In this document: piece by piece, positions 1-12,911 of the stretch
Layout of the letters: each line of letters opens with the position of its first letter
How positions within the stretch are numbered: the first letter of the stretch is position 1
Source: Chrysemys picta bellii
Taxonomy: Eukaryota; Chordata; Testudines; Emydidae
DNA: 64,000 nucleotides
Direction of reading: 5' to 3'
Assembly: GCF_011386835.1 (NCBI RefSeq)
Contig: NC_088800.1
Span: 83,578,981 to 83,642,980, forward strand
Position numbers and translations under genes: made by a program
Notes under the pieces: model-generated
The model's database searches: none
Told to the model about the DNA's origin: nothing
Seen by the model: only the letters and a program-made list of their open reading frames with translations

Positions 1-1284
1 ACAAGCAAATCTACACCGGGAAAAGAAGTGAAACTACCGGGAATATCCACCGGACTAGCCTCTCTGTGACTGGGATATTCAAAAGGCCCTTTGTGTGTAT
101 CCCTTTGGACATCCCAGCTGATACATGTTTTGGGACAACCATCAGTTCGTTAAACTGCAGTTAGAGTTTTTGTGTGTGTCTGTCTGTCCTTTAGATAAAA
201 CTGATCTCAATCTTGCCATGTTAAGCTTAGAGAGCTGAGTTTAAAAAAAAAAATCTTTAATCACCAGTGGTAATCAAATAAAAGAAAGTGACCAGATCAG
301 CTTCTATTGGAACTGTATTTTAGGTTTATTGTGCACATGTGAGCACACATATATATATACACACCAAATTTACCTATATATGTGAGTATAAGAAGCACTA
401 CATGGCATGGTCCAGCCAGTGAATCTCCTCTTACCACTTAAGTCCTGCAAATCCCTCCCCATCCCACCAGCAGTCCTCAGAAATAATTTGACCCTGTCTA
501 TAAGAACCATTCTGGGGAGAAATAGTTGCAAGTGTTCCATTTTTGATCCTTTAATAATTTATACCTCATTCCCGTTATAACCTAAATTACAAGCAAGGGC
601 TATGAAAAGAAACTGCTGCAGACGGCAGCATAAAAACGTGTTATTTAACACTTTCCATGTTTTCTTAAGCATCTCTGGTTTTGTCCAACATACATTTCAT
701 TTGCTGTTTACTTAAGTCCCAGCCACTGACAGCATGTGGATTGCTAAATTACCATCTGGGACGTGAGGAAAACTAGGTTTTTTTTTTTTCCCCTTCCTCT
801 CTTGGCCTCAGAAAAGGTAACAAAGGCTTAATGTCCACCAGTTGGACATTTCAAATCGTATTTTAACCATGCAGTGCAGTGTGTCAGCAAGTTGGCTGGT
901 TACATCGTATATTTGTCATAATATTCAACTCATTTTCTAGTATGGTAGAAGGAACTACTTGTGCAAGAGTGCTTTTTGCTGAACCAGCGCAGGATCCATG
1001 CTAAGGGAAATGGGTGAGCTTCTGCTACCTTTCCTCACGTGAAGTGTAATCTTACACTACTGAAATCCATGTGGTTACTTACAGAGTAAGGAGCTATCCA
1101 ATATAAGTCACAGATGTGGAGGGTGCTTATTTTCCAGTCTCCACCCATCTTGTAAGCAACTCGCTGAAGTTCTAAGGTCTGATCCTGCAGCCCAACCGCT
1201 CTGCATCCTCCTCCATTCAGTCTGCAGTGTCGCCCCGGGTAAGGTCAGGGGAGAATGACTAATACATACTACTACTACTTGGCT

Positions 1285-1490
1285 CTTGCATAGCACTTGT
1301 CATCCATAGATCTCAATGCACTTTACACAGGAGGGCACGATCATTACGCCCATTTTACAGATGGGGAAACTGAGGCACGGAGAAGGGAACGTGAAATGCC
1401 CAAGGTCACCCAGCAGGCCAATAGCAGAGCAGGAGGACAGAAACTAGTCTTCTGAATCCTGGTTTAGTGCTCTGTTGACTTGGCCGTATT
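1285..1490 (-). repeat. MIR-like SINE, antisense
   Basis: The plus strand reads 'cattttacagatgggga', then 'aactgaggcac', 'cccaaggtcacccagcagg' and a decayed 'gtgctctgttgacttggcc'. This is the reverse complement of the MIR-type core that runs through a 'gggcaagtc' box and a 'cctcagtttccc' box. Several sister copies occur in this window in both orientations. The family name is from general knowledge of amniote repeats; the exact subfamily is not determined. Confidence 0.7.
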
Positions 1491-2589
1491 GCCCGTGGAT
1501 CCATCTAATGATACCCTCTCCCCTGATTTGCCCTTAGCACTCGGACTGTCCGGAGAGCCTGGGTGCAGGGAGCACCTCTGGAGCTGAACTCTGCAGCACG
1601 CAGGTCCTGCACATCCCCTATGTGGAGCCCACTAATCCTGCATCTCCTCCCACCCCATGGAGCCCCACCCTTCTCTGTGCCCTCAACAGCAGGAGTTCAC
1701 CCTTAGCAATGTAGCCTTATGTGAAGGTTCAATATCAGGTTATAGTGACTAGCTAGAGTTATTTACTTTCCAAAGACCCCCTCATGGGCATCTATGTCTG
1801 CACAATCTGGACAGTAAACAGGCTTCACCTTTCTTGGAGTTTTTAAAATATTTAGTTTCTGTTAAAATTCGCATTCTATATTTTTTTTGCCCCTGTGGCT
1901 TTTTTCAGATTTTCTTTATTAAAATCTAATTGGAACTAACTCAAATAAGGCATCAGATATTGTTTTTCCTTGATACATTTTCACGCCACAACTGATTTCT
2001 ATTTCAGCAAAGCTTGCAAAAGCCCAGTGACTAATAATACCAAATCTGAACTGGTATATGTATTAGCTTCAGAACGTGCTGCAAGGGATCAGTCTGGTGG
2101 AAAAATCCAGGTCATCCCAGATTTTGAAATCCACCCAGCCTTGGCTTCCAGTGACACTGAGTAGGCAACCCAAGTTAAATATTTTACTGCAGATGTTGCT
2201 TAGCGTTCTTAAAATTATGTGCTTTAATGAGGCAAAGAAAGTAGCTGCAGAAAGATATAAATCAGAGAAGCTGCCAGTAGTTTCCAGCAATGTGTCAAGC
2301 TGATCAGCTGAGACGTTTACTTTTCCCTATATTTTCCCCATGCCTGTGGATGTGGTTGTGCCCTGTATTGTTAACTTAAAAGAAAAGATGGGTTTGAAAC
2401 AAAACCAAGAATCCCAATACTAGTCAATTCAAGGGGTCCGGATCCAGCTTTTGCAGCCAACTGCTGTTTCTACAATTGGTCAAACCAAAACCTTGGATCG
2501 GAATCACTTTGGAAGGGCTTCATAATCCAGATCCCAGTTTTGCAAATCAGGCAGACCCAGGCCCCTTTCTGATTAAAAGTATTCAAATA

Positions 2590-3010
2590 TCCTTTCTAGC
2601 ATCGGCGACACGTAGGGGGAGCATGTGGGGTCAAGTGCCCTGCCCCCCAAATTTCTACTTGAACAGGGTGCGGGGGGAGAGGCTCTTTCCTTCTCTCGCT
2701 GCCCTCCCACCCCCCAGCAGGCTTGCCCCCTTTCCCTGGCAGCCGGGCCTGGGTGGGGCAGGCCTCCGCCTTCCCAGGCGGGCCCTCAGGCAGCTGCCGC
2801 ACCGCACAGGGGCAAGTGGCTGGCTTCAGCTATGTGAGAAGCAACTCCCTCCTGCTCCCCACCCAGGCCCAGCTGCCAGGGGGAGCGGCCAAACATGCCG
2901 GGTCAGAGGCGCAGCAGGAGAAGGACAGAGCCCCTCCCCAAACTCTAGTGAGGTGGGGAATATGCAGCGGCCCCGGGCTGGGCACAGTTTGGGGAGGTCG
3001 CTGAGCAAAA
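2590..3010. other. GC-rich patch of unknown nature
   Basis: About 420 bp are much richer in G+C and CpG than the surroundings and directly abut the antisense turtle SINE. Open frames of 60-180 codons cross it on both strands, which is expected when stops are rare in GC-rich DNA. The translations show no domain I recognise. It could be part of an unrecognised GC-rich repeat or a small CpG-rich element. No gene is claimed. Confidence 0.35.
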
Positions 3011-3017
3011 ATAAATA

Positions 3018-3218
3018 GGATATCTCCATTTATTTATTTTATCTCCTAGAACTGGAAGGGACCTTGAAAAAGTCATCAAGTCCAGCCCCCTGCCTTTACT
3101 AGCAGGACCAAGTACTGATTTTGCCCCAGATCCCTAAGTGGCCCCTTCAAGGATTGAACTTACAACCCTGGGTTTAGCAGGCCAACACTCAAACCACTGA
3201 GCTATCCCTCCCCCCCCA
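3018..3218 (-). repeat. Turtle tRNA-derived SINE, antisense
   Basis: Read on the minus strand, the element starts with a G-rich leader, then an A box (complement of 'cactgagctatcc' near 3197-3209) and a B box (complement of 'ggattgaactta' near 3152-3163). It then carries the stretch complementary to 'tccctaagtggcc' and a LINE-like tail ending near an AT-rich stretch at 3018-3045. The tRNA-like head matches the copy at 61690-61866. This family is characteristic of turtles and is the main reason for assigning the window to that group. Confidence 0.85.
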
Positions 3219-4070
3219 GGGGAGGAGACACGTGGGACAATGATATGTCCTCCCCTTTATATTGTGTCCCCGCCCCCCGTATCGGGAGGCATGAGCCATC
3301 TATGCCTAGCTTTATCACAAGCAGCATATTCTCCCTCAAACTCTCGTGTAGATACCATCACACCTTGTTTCAGATTTACAGCAGGAGTTGGGCAAGTGTT
3401 GCCAAAAATTCCCCCTAATATAGTGAATTTGTTTCTGATGCATTTTTACCCGTTGACTTTCATTTTCTGCAACTATTAGATTCAACAAGTTGTACTAGCA
3501 AAATGGTTTGGAAAAAGTGAATTTCAGAGTTGCATGTATGACTACTTGTGGAAAGTAAATCTAAAATTTGCAAGCGTGAGGGTTTTTGCCCAAAATATTT
3601 AAGCATTTATCTAATCAGGGAACAGAAACAATTCCATGTGACCTCGGGCCAAGCGCAGCTGTGCACTACAGCTCAAATTTCAAATATTCATGATGAAGCC
3701 ATAGAGCAAATAATGTTAAGCGATATTTATGAGTAACAAATAAATTAGAGGAAATAGAGATCTTCTCATGGTTATTCCCCAAAAGAAGCTAAATTCATTG
3801 AGAGCATGTATTTCCATGGGGTGTCCCTCCGCCCCCAACCCATGTGGCCTTTGGGAAAGAGATGGCTAGGAGCAGCCAAACAAGGACTGAAGGCAGCAGG
3901 AGCAGCAGCAGAAAACAGTACAGGCAGGGTCTGATGGGTCTAACATCATCAGACTGCTGTCTGCAGATTTTGCTATGACCATTCTCCTCCCCTTTGCTGA
4001 TTTGCTGTTTTGTTTCAACCTTCCCTCAGGGTTTCCAGCCCACTGTCTTTCTTTGTCTTTCCATCTAGCT

Positions 4071-4711
4071 CATGGGTGGCAAACTACAGCCTGGGGGCCA
4101 CATCCGGCCCTTCAGATGTTTTAATCCGGCCCTCAAGCTCCCGCTGGGGAGCGGGGTCCTGGGCTTGCTGTGGCTCCGCGTGGCTCCCGAAAGCAGCAGC
4201 GTGTCCCCACTCCAGCTTCTACGCGTAGGGGTAGCCGGGGGGCTCCGTATGTTGCTCTGGCCCCAAGCGCTGGCTCTGCAGCTCCCATTGGCCAGGAGCT
4301 GCAGAGGCGGCGCCTGCAGATGGAGCAGCATGCAGAGCCTCCTGGCCGTGCCTCTACATAGGAGCCGGAGCCACTGCTTGAGGTAAGTGCCACCCGGAGA
4401 CTGCACCCCTGACCCAACCCCCTGCCCTAGCCCTGATCCCCCTCCTGCCCTCTGAGTCTCTTGGTCCTAGCACGGAGCACCCTCCTGCACCCCAACCCCT
4501 CATCCCCAGCCCCACCCCAGAGCCCACACCCCAACCTCCCTGCCCCAGTGCAGCACCCCCTCCCACACCCTGAAATCCTCATTTCTGGCCCCACCCCAGA
4601 GCCCTCACCCTCTCCCACACCCCAATCCTCAATTTTGTGAGCATTCATGGCTCGCCATACAATTTCCATACCCAGATGTGGCCGTCAGGCCAAAAAGTTT
4701 GCCCACCCCTG
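4071..4711. mobile_element. hAT-type non-autonomous DNA transposon with 8-bp TSD
   Basis: The element begins CATGGGTGGCAAACT at 4071 and ends AGTTTGCCCACCCCTG at 4711, which are imperfect terminal inverted repeats. It is flanked by a perfect 8-bp direct duplication, ATCTAGCT, at 4063-4070 and 4712-4719. The 8-bp duplication and the CA..TG ends are typical of the hAT superfamily. The 641-bp interior is C-rich on the plus strand and has no transposase; open frames within it are not credible genes. Confidence 0.9.
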
Positions 4712-4864
4712 ATCTAGCTAATGCCCTCCTACCATAGCGCTACCAAAAGGATTTCAGTAACAAAACACTTCCGCCCCAAATTGCAGAACCGGCAGGACAT
4801 TGGCAGCTCTCAGTTGTTCACTCTGCATGTCTGTCCTGTCCCTTTCCCCTGTCCTGTGTCTGCC

Positions 4865-4990
4865 TTGTCTACTTAGATTGTAAGTTTTCGAGGCAGGGGC
4901 TGTTTCCTGTCATGTTTCTGTAGTTCCTACCACAATAGTACCCCATTCTTAGTTGGCCTTACGTGCTACCTTAATAAACATACTGGCTTA
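4865..4990 (-). repeat. SINE-like interspersed repeat (GTGCTAGGCGCTGTACA family)
   Basis: The plus strand reads 'agattgtaag', 'ggcaggggctgt', a run through 'cacaatagtacccc' and 'gtgctaccttaataaa'. This is a decayed reverse complement of the family seen in the plus orientation at 11695-11885. The family is widespread in reptile genomes; its formal name is not assigned here. Confidence 0.5.
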
Positions 4991-5057
4991 GCTGTCCTTA
5001 CAGCACATGTTAGATGGTCACTCAGTGGGACAGAACTCAAACAAGTTGTTTCTATTC

Positions 5058-5462
5058 AGAGCTGGACAAAATGTTTGGCTAAAAAATGCAGATTCAGGCT
5101 GGGTGAAATATTTTGTGAATTTGTGTTGATTTTGCACCAAAAAAAAAAATCACGATTTTGCCAAAAATTGGTCTGCAGAAATTCTGAAAAAATTGAAAAT
5201 TTTAATTTTGTCAGTCTCTATATTAAACATTTTGATTTTTCTGTTCAAAAGGATTTTTTGTTTCAAAATTTACTTCAATTTTATATATTTTTAAAAAAAT
5301 TGAAATGTTTAAAAAAGTGGAAATAACAGGAAGCTTTTTTGACTTTTCAAATCACCAAAAATATTTTTTAATAAATGTTTTTGGATTGACCCAAAATGTT
5401 GGGTTTTTTCCAATTTTTCAGAACTGCCAGCAAACCGAAAAATCAATTATTCACACAGCTCC
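5058..5462. repeat. AT-rich repeat bounded by AGAGCTGG-type ends
   Basis: The stretch starts AGAGCTGGACAAAATG and runs through about 400 bp dominated by AAAATTTT, GAAAAATT and TTTTCAAA words, ending near CACAGCTCC. Similar starts and interiors appear at 12764-12889, 13187-13322 and 56690-57165, so this is an interspersed family and not simple low complexity. Open frames rich in Lys, Phe and Asn here come from base composition. Confidence 0.5.
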
Positions 5463-6799
5463 ACTTCTACTGGACAGAGAAATCCTTTTCCAGAGGGCAA
5501 ATTTTCCATAAGCAAATGTAAGGAGACAAAAAGTTAAAGCTTGAAATCAAATGGACACAGTAAATGAAGTGGCGTTTTCAGTTTGACCAGCACACAGGTA
5601 ACACCAAACAAGATTTGTGGAAGTCAGGTAATCTCTGCTCCAGATTTAGCTAGAGATTTGGGATGACATCCTGGCCTTCTGAACTCAATGGAGAACTCCC
5701 ATTATGCTTTTATTAGTCTTAATCTTTGGTCCGTGGGCATTGCTTTGCTCGACATGCGTGTACTTTTTGGGCCAGACTAGTGTGTCAGTAACATGGCCGA
5801 TGCTGGATTCTCGATCCCCAAGTGCTGAGTTTGGCCGAAGAGCCATGACTTTGCCATTGCAATAAAGCCCCTTTGACTGTATTTTCTAGCGAGGTAAATT
5901 TAAAAAAAGAATCGACGACCACCTCCTGGTAAATTACTTGAACTGTCTTAGCAATATGGAAATAGACTCCACTCACTCAGAATGGGAATGTATGGAACAT
6001 GGGCTTGTTAAGGTACATGTGGCATCCTGCTACCCACTGCTTACCACGGCCTGACACCATCTGAAATTATCTTTTCAAATTCCTGCCCTATTTAATACGT
6101 GCCAAGAGCCTGCTTCATAGCCCATCAAAGATCTCTTCTCATTGTCTTCACTGAGGTTTGGATCAGGTTCTGGATGCCTTTTTCTCCACATTGAGCCCTG
6201 ACTTACAAATAAAAATCTCCCCAAGGCATTTTGCTGTGATAACCCACTCTCAGCATGCAGATTGCATTAATACCATAGACCAAGCTACAGCCGATCGCTG
6301 CTCAAAACTGTGTTTTCCTGCACAAAAGAGCTTATGTCCCTTTTTCCTTCCCACAGCCTCTGCACTGTGTATTTTGTTTGCAATCTATGCCCCTGCTGCT
6401 CCAAAGGTTCCACAGGCCAACTCGGCCACAAGCATTTGTCTCTGTGCCTCCAGAATCTCATCTAGTCCGCGGTGCAAGCAGCCCATGTAACTTTTTATGT
6501 TTTGACAGTTTTATAACTCTAAATTTGCACCTTATGGAAAACTCTGACAGTCAGTGATTAATTGCAGCTCTGGAATTTTTCTTATGATGTCTTAATATCT
6601 GAATATGCAGCAGACCATAGCAGAGAGGAGAAATAAAAATCTGTAACAGAATACTCATGGACAGTTTGCCTAGACGTGTACTTGCTCGTGCCTCCCACCC
6701 TAAATGAGGGCTTGCAAAAGAGATCATTACATTCGCCTTTATTTTTTTTTTTTTGGTGCAATGCTATTTTCTACATGTCTCGTTCAACTTAGTACTAGT

Positions 6800-8880
6800 T
6801 TGAATGGAAGAACATAAGAGTGGCCATACTGGGTAAGCCCAATGGTCCATCTAGCCAAGTATCCCGTCTTCCAACAGCAGCCAATGCCGGATGTTTCAAA
6901 AGGAATGAACAGAACAGGGCAATTGTCTAGTGATCCATCCCGTTATCCAGTCCCAGCATCTGACAGCCACAGGCTTAGGGACACCCAAGAGCTGGGGTTG
7001 CATCTTTGATCATCTTGGCTAACAGCCATTGATGAACAATTCTTTTTTTTTTAAACCCAGTTATACTTTTGGCCTTCAGAACATCTCCTGGCAATGAGTT
7101 CCACAGGTTGACTGTGTGTTGTGTGATGAAGTACTTCCTTTTGTTTGTTTTAAACCTGCTGCCCATTAATTTAATTGGGTAACCCCTGGTTCTTTTGTGT
7201 CATGTGGAGTAAGTAACACTTCCTTATTCCCTTTCTCCATGCCATTCATTATTTTATAGACCTCTATCATATGCCCCCTTAGTCGTCTGTCTTCCAAGCT
7301 GAACACTCCCAGTCTCTTTAATCTCTCTTCATGTGGAAGCTGTTCCATACCACTAATCATTTTTGTTGCCTTTCTTTGTACCTTTTCCATTTCTAATGGG
7401 GCGACCAGAATTGCATGCAGTATTCCAGCTGTGGGCGGAGCATGGACTTCTATAATGGCATTATGACATTTACTGTCTTCTTATCTATCCCTTTCCTAAT
7501 GATTCCCAACATTGTTATTTTTTTTGACTGTCACTGCACATTGAGTGGATGTTTTCAGAGAACTATTCACAATGACTCCAAGGTCTCTTTCTTGAGTGGT
7601 AACAGCTAATTTAGACCCCATTATTTTGTACGTATAGTTGAGATTATGCTTTCCAATGTGCATTTCTTTGCATTTATCAATATTGAATTTCATCTGCCAT
7701 TTTGTTGCCCAGGCACCCAATTTTGTGACATCCCTTAATAACTCTTTGCAATCTGCTTTGCATTTGCATTACTATCTTGAGTAATTTTGTATCGTCTGCA
7801 AATTTTGCCACCTCACTGTTTATCCCTTCTTCCAGATCATTTATGAATATGTTGAACAGCACTGGTCCCAGTGTAGATCCCTGGGGGACGCCACCATTTA
7901 CCTCTCTCCACTGTGAAAACTGACCATTTATTCCTACCCTTTTGTTTCCTATCTTTTAACCAGTTACCAATCCATGAGAGGACCTTCCCTCTTATCCCAT
8001 GACTGCTTACTTTGCTTAAGAGCCTTCGGTGAAAGACCTTGTCAAAGGCTTTCTGAAAGTCCAAGTACACTATATCCACTGGATCACCCTTGTCCACATA
8101 TTGGTTGACCCCTCAAATAATTCTAATAGATTCATAAGGTCTGATTTCCCTTTACAAAAGCCATATTGATTCTTCCCAACAAATTGTGTTGATCTATGTG
8201 TCTGATAATTCTCTTCTTTATCATGGTTTCAACCAGTTTACCTGGTACTGAAGTTAGGCGTACCGGCCTCTAATTGCCAGGATAGCATCTGGAGCCTTTT
8301 TTAAAAATGGGCGTCACACTAGCTGTCCTCCAGTCATCTGGTACAGATGCTGATTTAAGCGATAGGTTACATACCACAGTTAGTACTTCTACAGTTTCAT
8401 ATTTGAGTTCATGCAGAACTCTTGGGTGAATACCATCTGGTCCCAGTGACTTACTACTGTTTAATTAATGAGTTTGTTCCAAAACCTCCTCTGACACCTT
8501 AATCTGGGACAGTCCCTCAGATTTGCCACCTGAAAAGAATGGCACCTGTGTGGGAATCTCCCTCACATCCTCTGCATTGAAGACCAATGCAAAGAATTAA
8601 TTCAGCTTGTCCACAATTGCCTTGTCTTCCTTGAGTGTTCCCTTAGCACCTCGATCATCCAGTGGCCCCACTGATTGTTTGGCAGGCTTCCTCTTCTGAT
8701 ATACTTAAACATTCTTTTGCTATTAGTTTTTGAGTCTTTTGCTATCTGCTCTTCAAATTCTTTTTTGGCCTGCCTAATTATAGTTTTACAAGCTATTAAA
8801 CAATTCAACAAAGGTATGTTGTGGTAACTAACCAATCTCTTTCTTTCTTCAGTTTTCAAACCAGCAGCCTGTAGAGTAGG
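6800..8880 (-). mobile_element. CR1/L2-group LINE, reverse transcriptase remnant, antisense
   Basis: Broken minus-strand open frames give successive parts of a non-LTR reverse transcriptase. In order they are an N-terminal piece (about 8602-8859), LDFQKAFDKV (near 8035-8061), the catalytic FADD box (near 7791-7802), the LGVIVNSSLK region (7496-7720), VQRKATKMISG (7166-7390) and a C-terminal VNLWNSLPGDV (6975-7166). The order is correct for a Jockey-superfamily (CR1/L2) element. The 3' end sits near 6800 and the 5' endonuclease is absent. Several stops and frameshifts separate the pieces, so it is inactive. It could belong to CR1 proper or a sister clade. Confidence 0.88.
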
Positions 8881-9940
8881 TGTCTTATAAGCACTTGATT
8901 AGTTAAAAGATCTAATTAACAGCTGGCAGTGCAAAGCACAGGTTTGTTACATTATGTTCAGAAGATGTAAGTTAAACAATTAAAAATTAAAGTTTAGCTG
9001 CATGATTTTTAAGCCTGAAAATAGCCTTTTTCTTTGTTTGAAAACAAAGCCGTAAAATGATTTTTTTTTTTAAATCCTGCTTTGCAGATGCTTTTGTGCC
9101 CATGTCACTGATACTAACGGAAGCCCTATCCTTCTCCACTGGCTCCAGCAGCACTCCATACTGGTGCAACAGCAGTTCTGCAAACCCCAAGTGTTCAGAA
9201 ATCATGAGTTGCCCCCACCCATCATGAAATTAAGAAATAGTAAATAATAAAATACATTTTGGATTCCTTATATTTGCCTTTTGGATTTCTAAGCTTTTAG
9301 GTCACACTCAGGTCATATTTTTTCAATTTTTTCTCCACAATCATGAGGGCTAGAAAATATATTTGCTTCTTTTTAAATGAAAGGTGAGTTTCTCACAATC
9401 GCAGGACTCTAGGAGCTAGGATTTCAAGAAAAACACCAAATATCGTGAGACTTGCAATCAAATCGTGAGCAATGGCAGCGTGGCTAGCCATCTGTCTATA
9501 TGCCAGAAGTTGCAGAATCAAAGATTTTGATTATAAACTGGAATGTCAAAATTTCCTTTCCTCCACTGATGATATTTGTACTTGACTGAGTTTGGACTAT
9601 GGACTGACATTGGCACTTACCGGCACAATGCATTTGGGATTCCAACACAACAGGGGAATCTTCAAACAAACAAAAAAGAATCATATGTTTATTCATTCCC
9701 CCTGCCCACTTCCTTGGGTTTTTGGGTCTAAGCTACATGGCACTGCCCCTTTTAAACTCTACATCCCAGACTGGCTTTTCCTGAAAACAGCAGCTAAGAC
9801 TTGATATTTATGTGAAACCTGGTATCCTTCTGGATTAGAAAATGACCTGTGTTCTGATCTGTGTCACTGACCTTGCCTGCTTTTCCCTCCTCTCTATCAC
9901 ATGTCCGTGGGTGTGTACAAGTGATGGACAGTCCTCGTGC

Positions 9941-10040
9941 CATTATTATTATTATTATTAATTTGTATTGCAGCGGTCTCCAGGAGCCTCAGTCATAGAC
10001 TATTACCCTGTTACGCTAGACCCGTACAAAAACGTAACCG
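9941..10040 (+). repeat. ATT microsatellite plus SINE-like remnant
   Basis: An (ATT)n tract at about 9941-9961 is followed by 'ttgtattgcagcggt', 'ctccaggagcctcagtcat' and 'ctgttacgctaga', ending near 'cgtacaaaaacg'. This is a decayed member of the family whose better copy is at 11695-11885. Confidence 0.5.
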
Positions 10041-11111
10041 CTACTGTGAGTATCCATGAGGAAATATTTTTGGTTAAAATTTGAGCAGCATTCAGATGGC
10101 TTCCTATGGACTCAAAAAGTATGTCTTCATATTCCAGGCAAGTCAACTGACCTTGTCCCTAGTAGTTAGGTTGAATGGTACCTCTCTGTGCAAATAAGGT
10201 TTGTGAGAGGGTTAGCTAGAAGTACCTCCCGTTGTCTCATGGAATCACAGACCACTGTGGTTCCAGTTATGAATGACTATCCTACATCTGCTTTATTTTA
10301 TTTTTTTATTGAAAGTGATCATTCAAATTTTTCAAAACTAGAGTTGGAATTTATACCTTAATGCAACATCTTCCCTTTCAGGTTTCATTAAGGTTTTGTG
10401 TTTGGAGTGAGGAAAGCGGCAGGGGCAACATTGGATATAAAGGAATTTGTCCATAAAAGGAAAATGTTCTTGTATGTTTTGATGAATATATGTGCACAGC
10501 ATATATATGTATAAAGTATGCATTAAGCACCAATAATATGAAACACAAATATTATAAGTGATATCGCCTAAATTGGCCTATATCCTAATCCTGTTCACTT
10601 ATGCTAAACATCCCATAACACCTTGCAGAAGTGAGCATTTGGCGTAAGCAGATAGGAAACTTGTCAAAATCAAGTTCTATGTCTTGGTACAATCTAGGGA
10701 AATACCTTCATGGACCAGTACCTAGAATATTAGTATCCAGAACAAAGATGAGGAAGGAACAGAAGAAGTTAGAGAATTGGGACAAACTGATGGGTTGGCT
10801 TTTATTGACACGTAAAGAGATGTGTAACTTGTAAAAAAAATTATCATATAAATAATACCAGCTGAAACGTGTAACTTTGGGAACACACCTTCTGTGTAAG
10901 ATGAACGTAACAAGCTGCACCAGACGCCTTCCCGGAGAATGGTATAATATAGAACCTTTTTCCTGTACCATGTTATTGTTGGCTTAGAGCAATAAACCGA
11001 ACTGACATTGGTTATTTGGTCTCTTGAATATATTTCATAATGAACCAAAGTGTGGTCAAGCAGTTGACTATACAGTTTATCAACATATGCAGTGTCACCA
11101 ACTATAAATAT

Positions 11112-11235
11112 TGCTGATGTGTTAGAGCCAGACCCTGGTCTTATTTACAACACTGCAAATCTGGAGTAGCTCTCTTGACTCCAGTGGAGTCACTCCAGAT
11201 TTACACCAGTGTAACTGAGAGCAGAATGGGGCCTG
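11112..11235. repeat. Inverted-repeat SINE-like element with GACTCCAGTGGAGTC core
   Basis: Arms AAATCTGGAGT (11157-11167) and ACTCCAGATTT (11192-11202) are perfectly complementary. They surround a second palindrome, GACTCCAGTGGAGTC. Related words ('ttgatttcaatg', 'ttgacttcaatgg') recur at 24600, 26105, 26190, 40370, 42280, 43150 and 53020, indicating a common dispersed family. Confidence 0.5.
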
Positions 11236-11694
11236 CAATCTAGCTGAAGGGGCCGGGGAACAGCACAGTTACCTCTTTCTCTCCCTAAATAATGAGTAAG
11301 TCTACTTGTGGCTAGAAATGAGGTTGGTATCACAGATGGGGTTAGTCCTCTTCACATGCTTTATTAGCACGATCAGCGAGGGAGTGGGTGAACATTTAAA
11401 TAAGCCACAGAAAGAAGCCGCTGCTGCTATGTTTGTTATTGTAATACTTGGTTCATTTTAAAAAAAAAATAGCACTAAGAACTTCAGTGACTGGTGTTGC
11501 GCTCAGCAGTGAAAGCTCTTTTCCAGAAAGAGACCTTGTGGTAGTGTTTTGTTTTGTTTCCTAATCATGAAAACATCCAAAGGGAAATGAGATTTACACT
11601 GGCGTATACAGGGACCTGTTACAAGCTGTCCTGTCTGGCCTTGTCTTGTGAATTAGTCTTTAACAAAAATAAATACAATAAAAAATTGGGCACC

Positions 11695-11885
11695 TTTTTA
11701 ATGATGTTAATAATTATTTATTATTTGAATTTTAGTTGCAAATAAGATCCCCGATCGTGGACTAACCCTGTTATGCTAGGCGCTGTACAAACACAGAACA
11801 AAAAGACGGCACTTGCTCTCAAGAGCTTCCAATCTAAATATAAGAAGGGAGACAACAGGTGGAGAGAGACAGGTCAGGGAGGACA
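11695..11885 (+). repeat. SINE-like interspersed repeat (GTGCTAGGCGCTGTACA family)
   Basis: The core reads 'atgctaggcgctgtacaaac', then 'acagaacaaaaagacgg', 'aagagcttccaatct' and 'gggagacaacaggtgg'. This is the best-preserved copy in the window. Relatives are at 4865-4990 (minus), 9941-10040 and 29410-29545. Confidence 0.6.
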
Positions 11886-12763
11886 AAAAAAATAATGAGG
11901 TAATGATGCCTTGTTAAAAAATTGACAAATTCAATACCAGGGATGGACAAATCAGTTTGGTTGAAATAAAAAAACCCAATAGTCCCGTGAATATGGGTTA
12001 GCAGTTGGGACTCCATCCTTTTTCAGTTTTCTTTTCTTCCTTCCACTCCTTGACAAAATGTTTCGAAGTCAGAGATGGTGGCAAAGCTAGGATGGTGAGG
12101 AAAGGACAAACAGATCAGCAAAACCTTTGGATAACTCATTTTTTTTACAGGGTGGTTTCACTTACATTTCCATAGTTCCTAACTCCAACATAATGCATTA
12201 CAGGGAAAGACAGTAAAACAAGAGCTGGTTGCATTAAGATTAAGAAGCCAGTGGCAAGGGAAATTTAATTGTGCTCTTTATCAGTTAGCGGGCAGAGCTA
12301 GCGCGGCAGTAGCATGAGCATGAGTCACTTTGCCCTGTCCCCATCTCCAACCTAAATGGATTTCTCTTTCTTATCTGGCAGAGGGAGGAAATTGAGCTTT
12401 TGGTTTAATGCCCACTGCAAGCCGAGACTTTCAATTACACCCAATTGTGTAATTCCAGCTAATAGAAACGAGATGGAAATGTCAATTCACTTTGTTTCTC
12501 ACTTGCTTCTGCTTGGACCTGGGCCATCCTCCAGATGACAGAAGCTGCAGTTCTGTTTTATCTTCTGAACCCTCTTGGATTGCAGGCGGGTTTTAAGTCT
12601 GCTCGAACCTACATATGTTTCCAGCTACTTCAGGAGAGCATGAGTGAAAATGTAGCATAGAGCCTCAACCGGAGGACTTTACTCGTGGTAGGGCCTTTTG
12701 CAGAAGCAATCCGTGGCGTGATCTGATTGCAGCTGCTATGACAGAAAGAAAGACATCTAGGTG

Positions 12764-12889
12764 GAGCTGGGCGGAGAACAGTCGTTCCATTTCGTGGAGG
12801 GTTTTGAGATTGTTTCGTTCCAGTTTGGATAGAAAACCAAAAATGTTGAAATTCTACACAAAACGAAATTACAGTTCTTTGCCCAGCTC
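12764..12889. mobile_element. Short palindromic MITE-like element (GAGCTGGGC ends)
   Basis: The left end GAGCTGGGCGGAGAAC (12764-12779) pairs with the right end GTTCTTTGCCCAGCTC (12874-12889) at 14 of 16 positions. The interior holds AAAATG and GAAATT words of the AT-rich AGCTGG family. No clear target duplication was found. Confidence 0.5.
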
Positions 12890-12911
12890 TACTGGGCGCC
12901 CCGGGCAAGGG

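Noticed and set aside
2476..3018. Plus-strand open frame of 180 codons
   Set aside because: It lies mostly in the GC-rich patch where stops are rare and several frames are open on both strands. No recognisable domain.
4065..4669. Frames of 63-113 codons on both strands
   Set aside because: They lie inside the 4071-4711 hAT element and reflect its GC-rich, C-biased interior.
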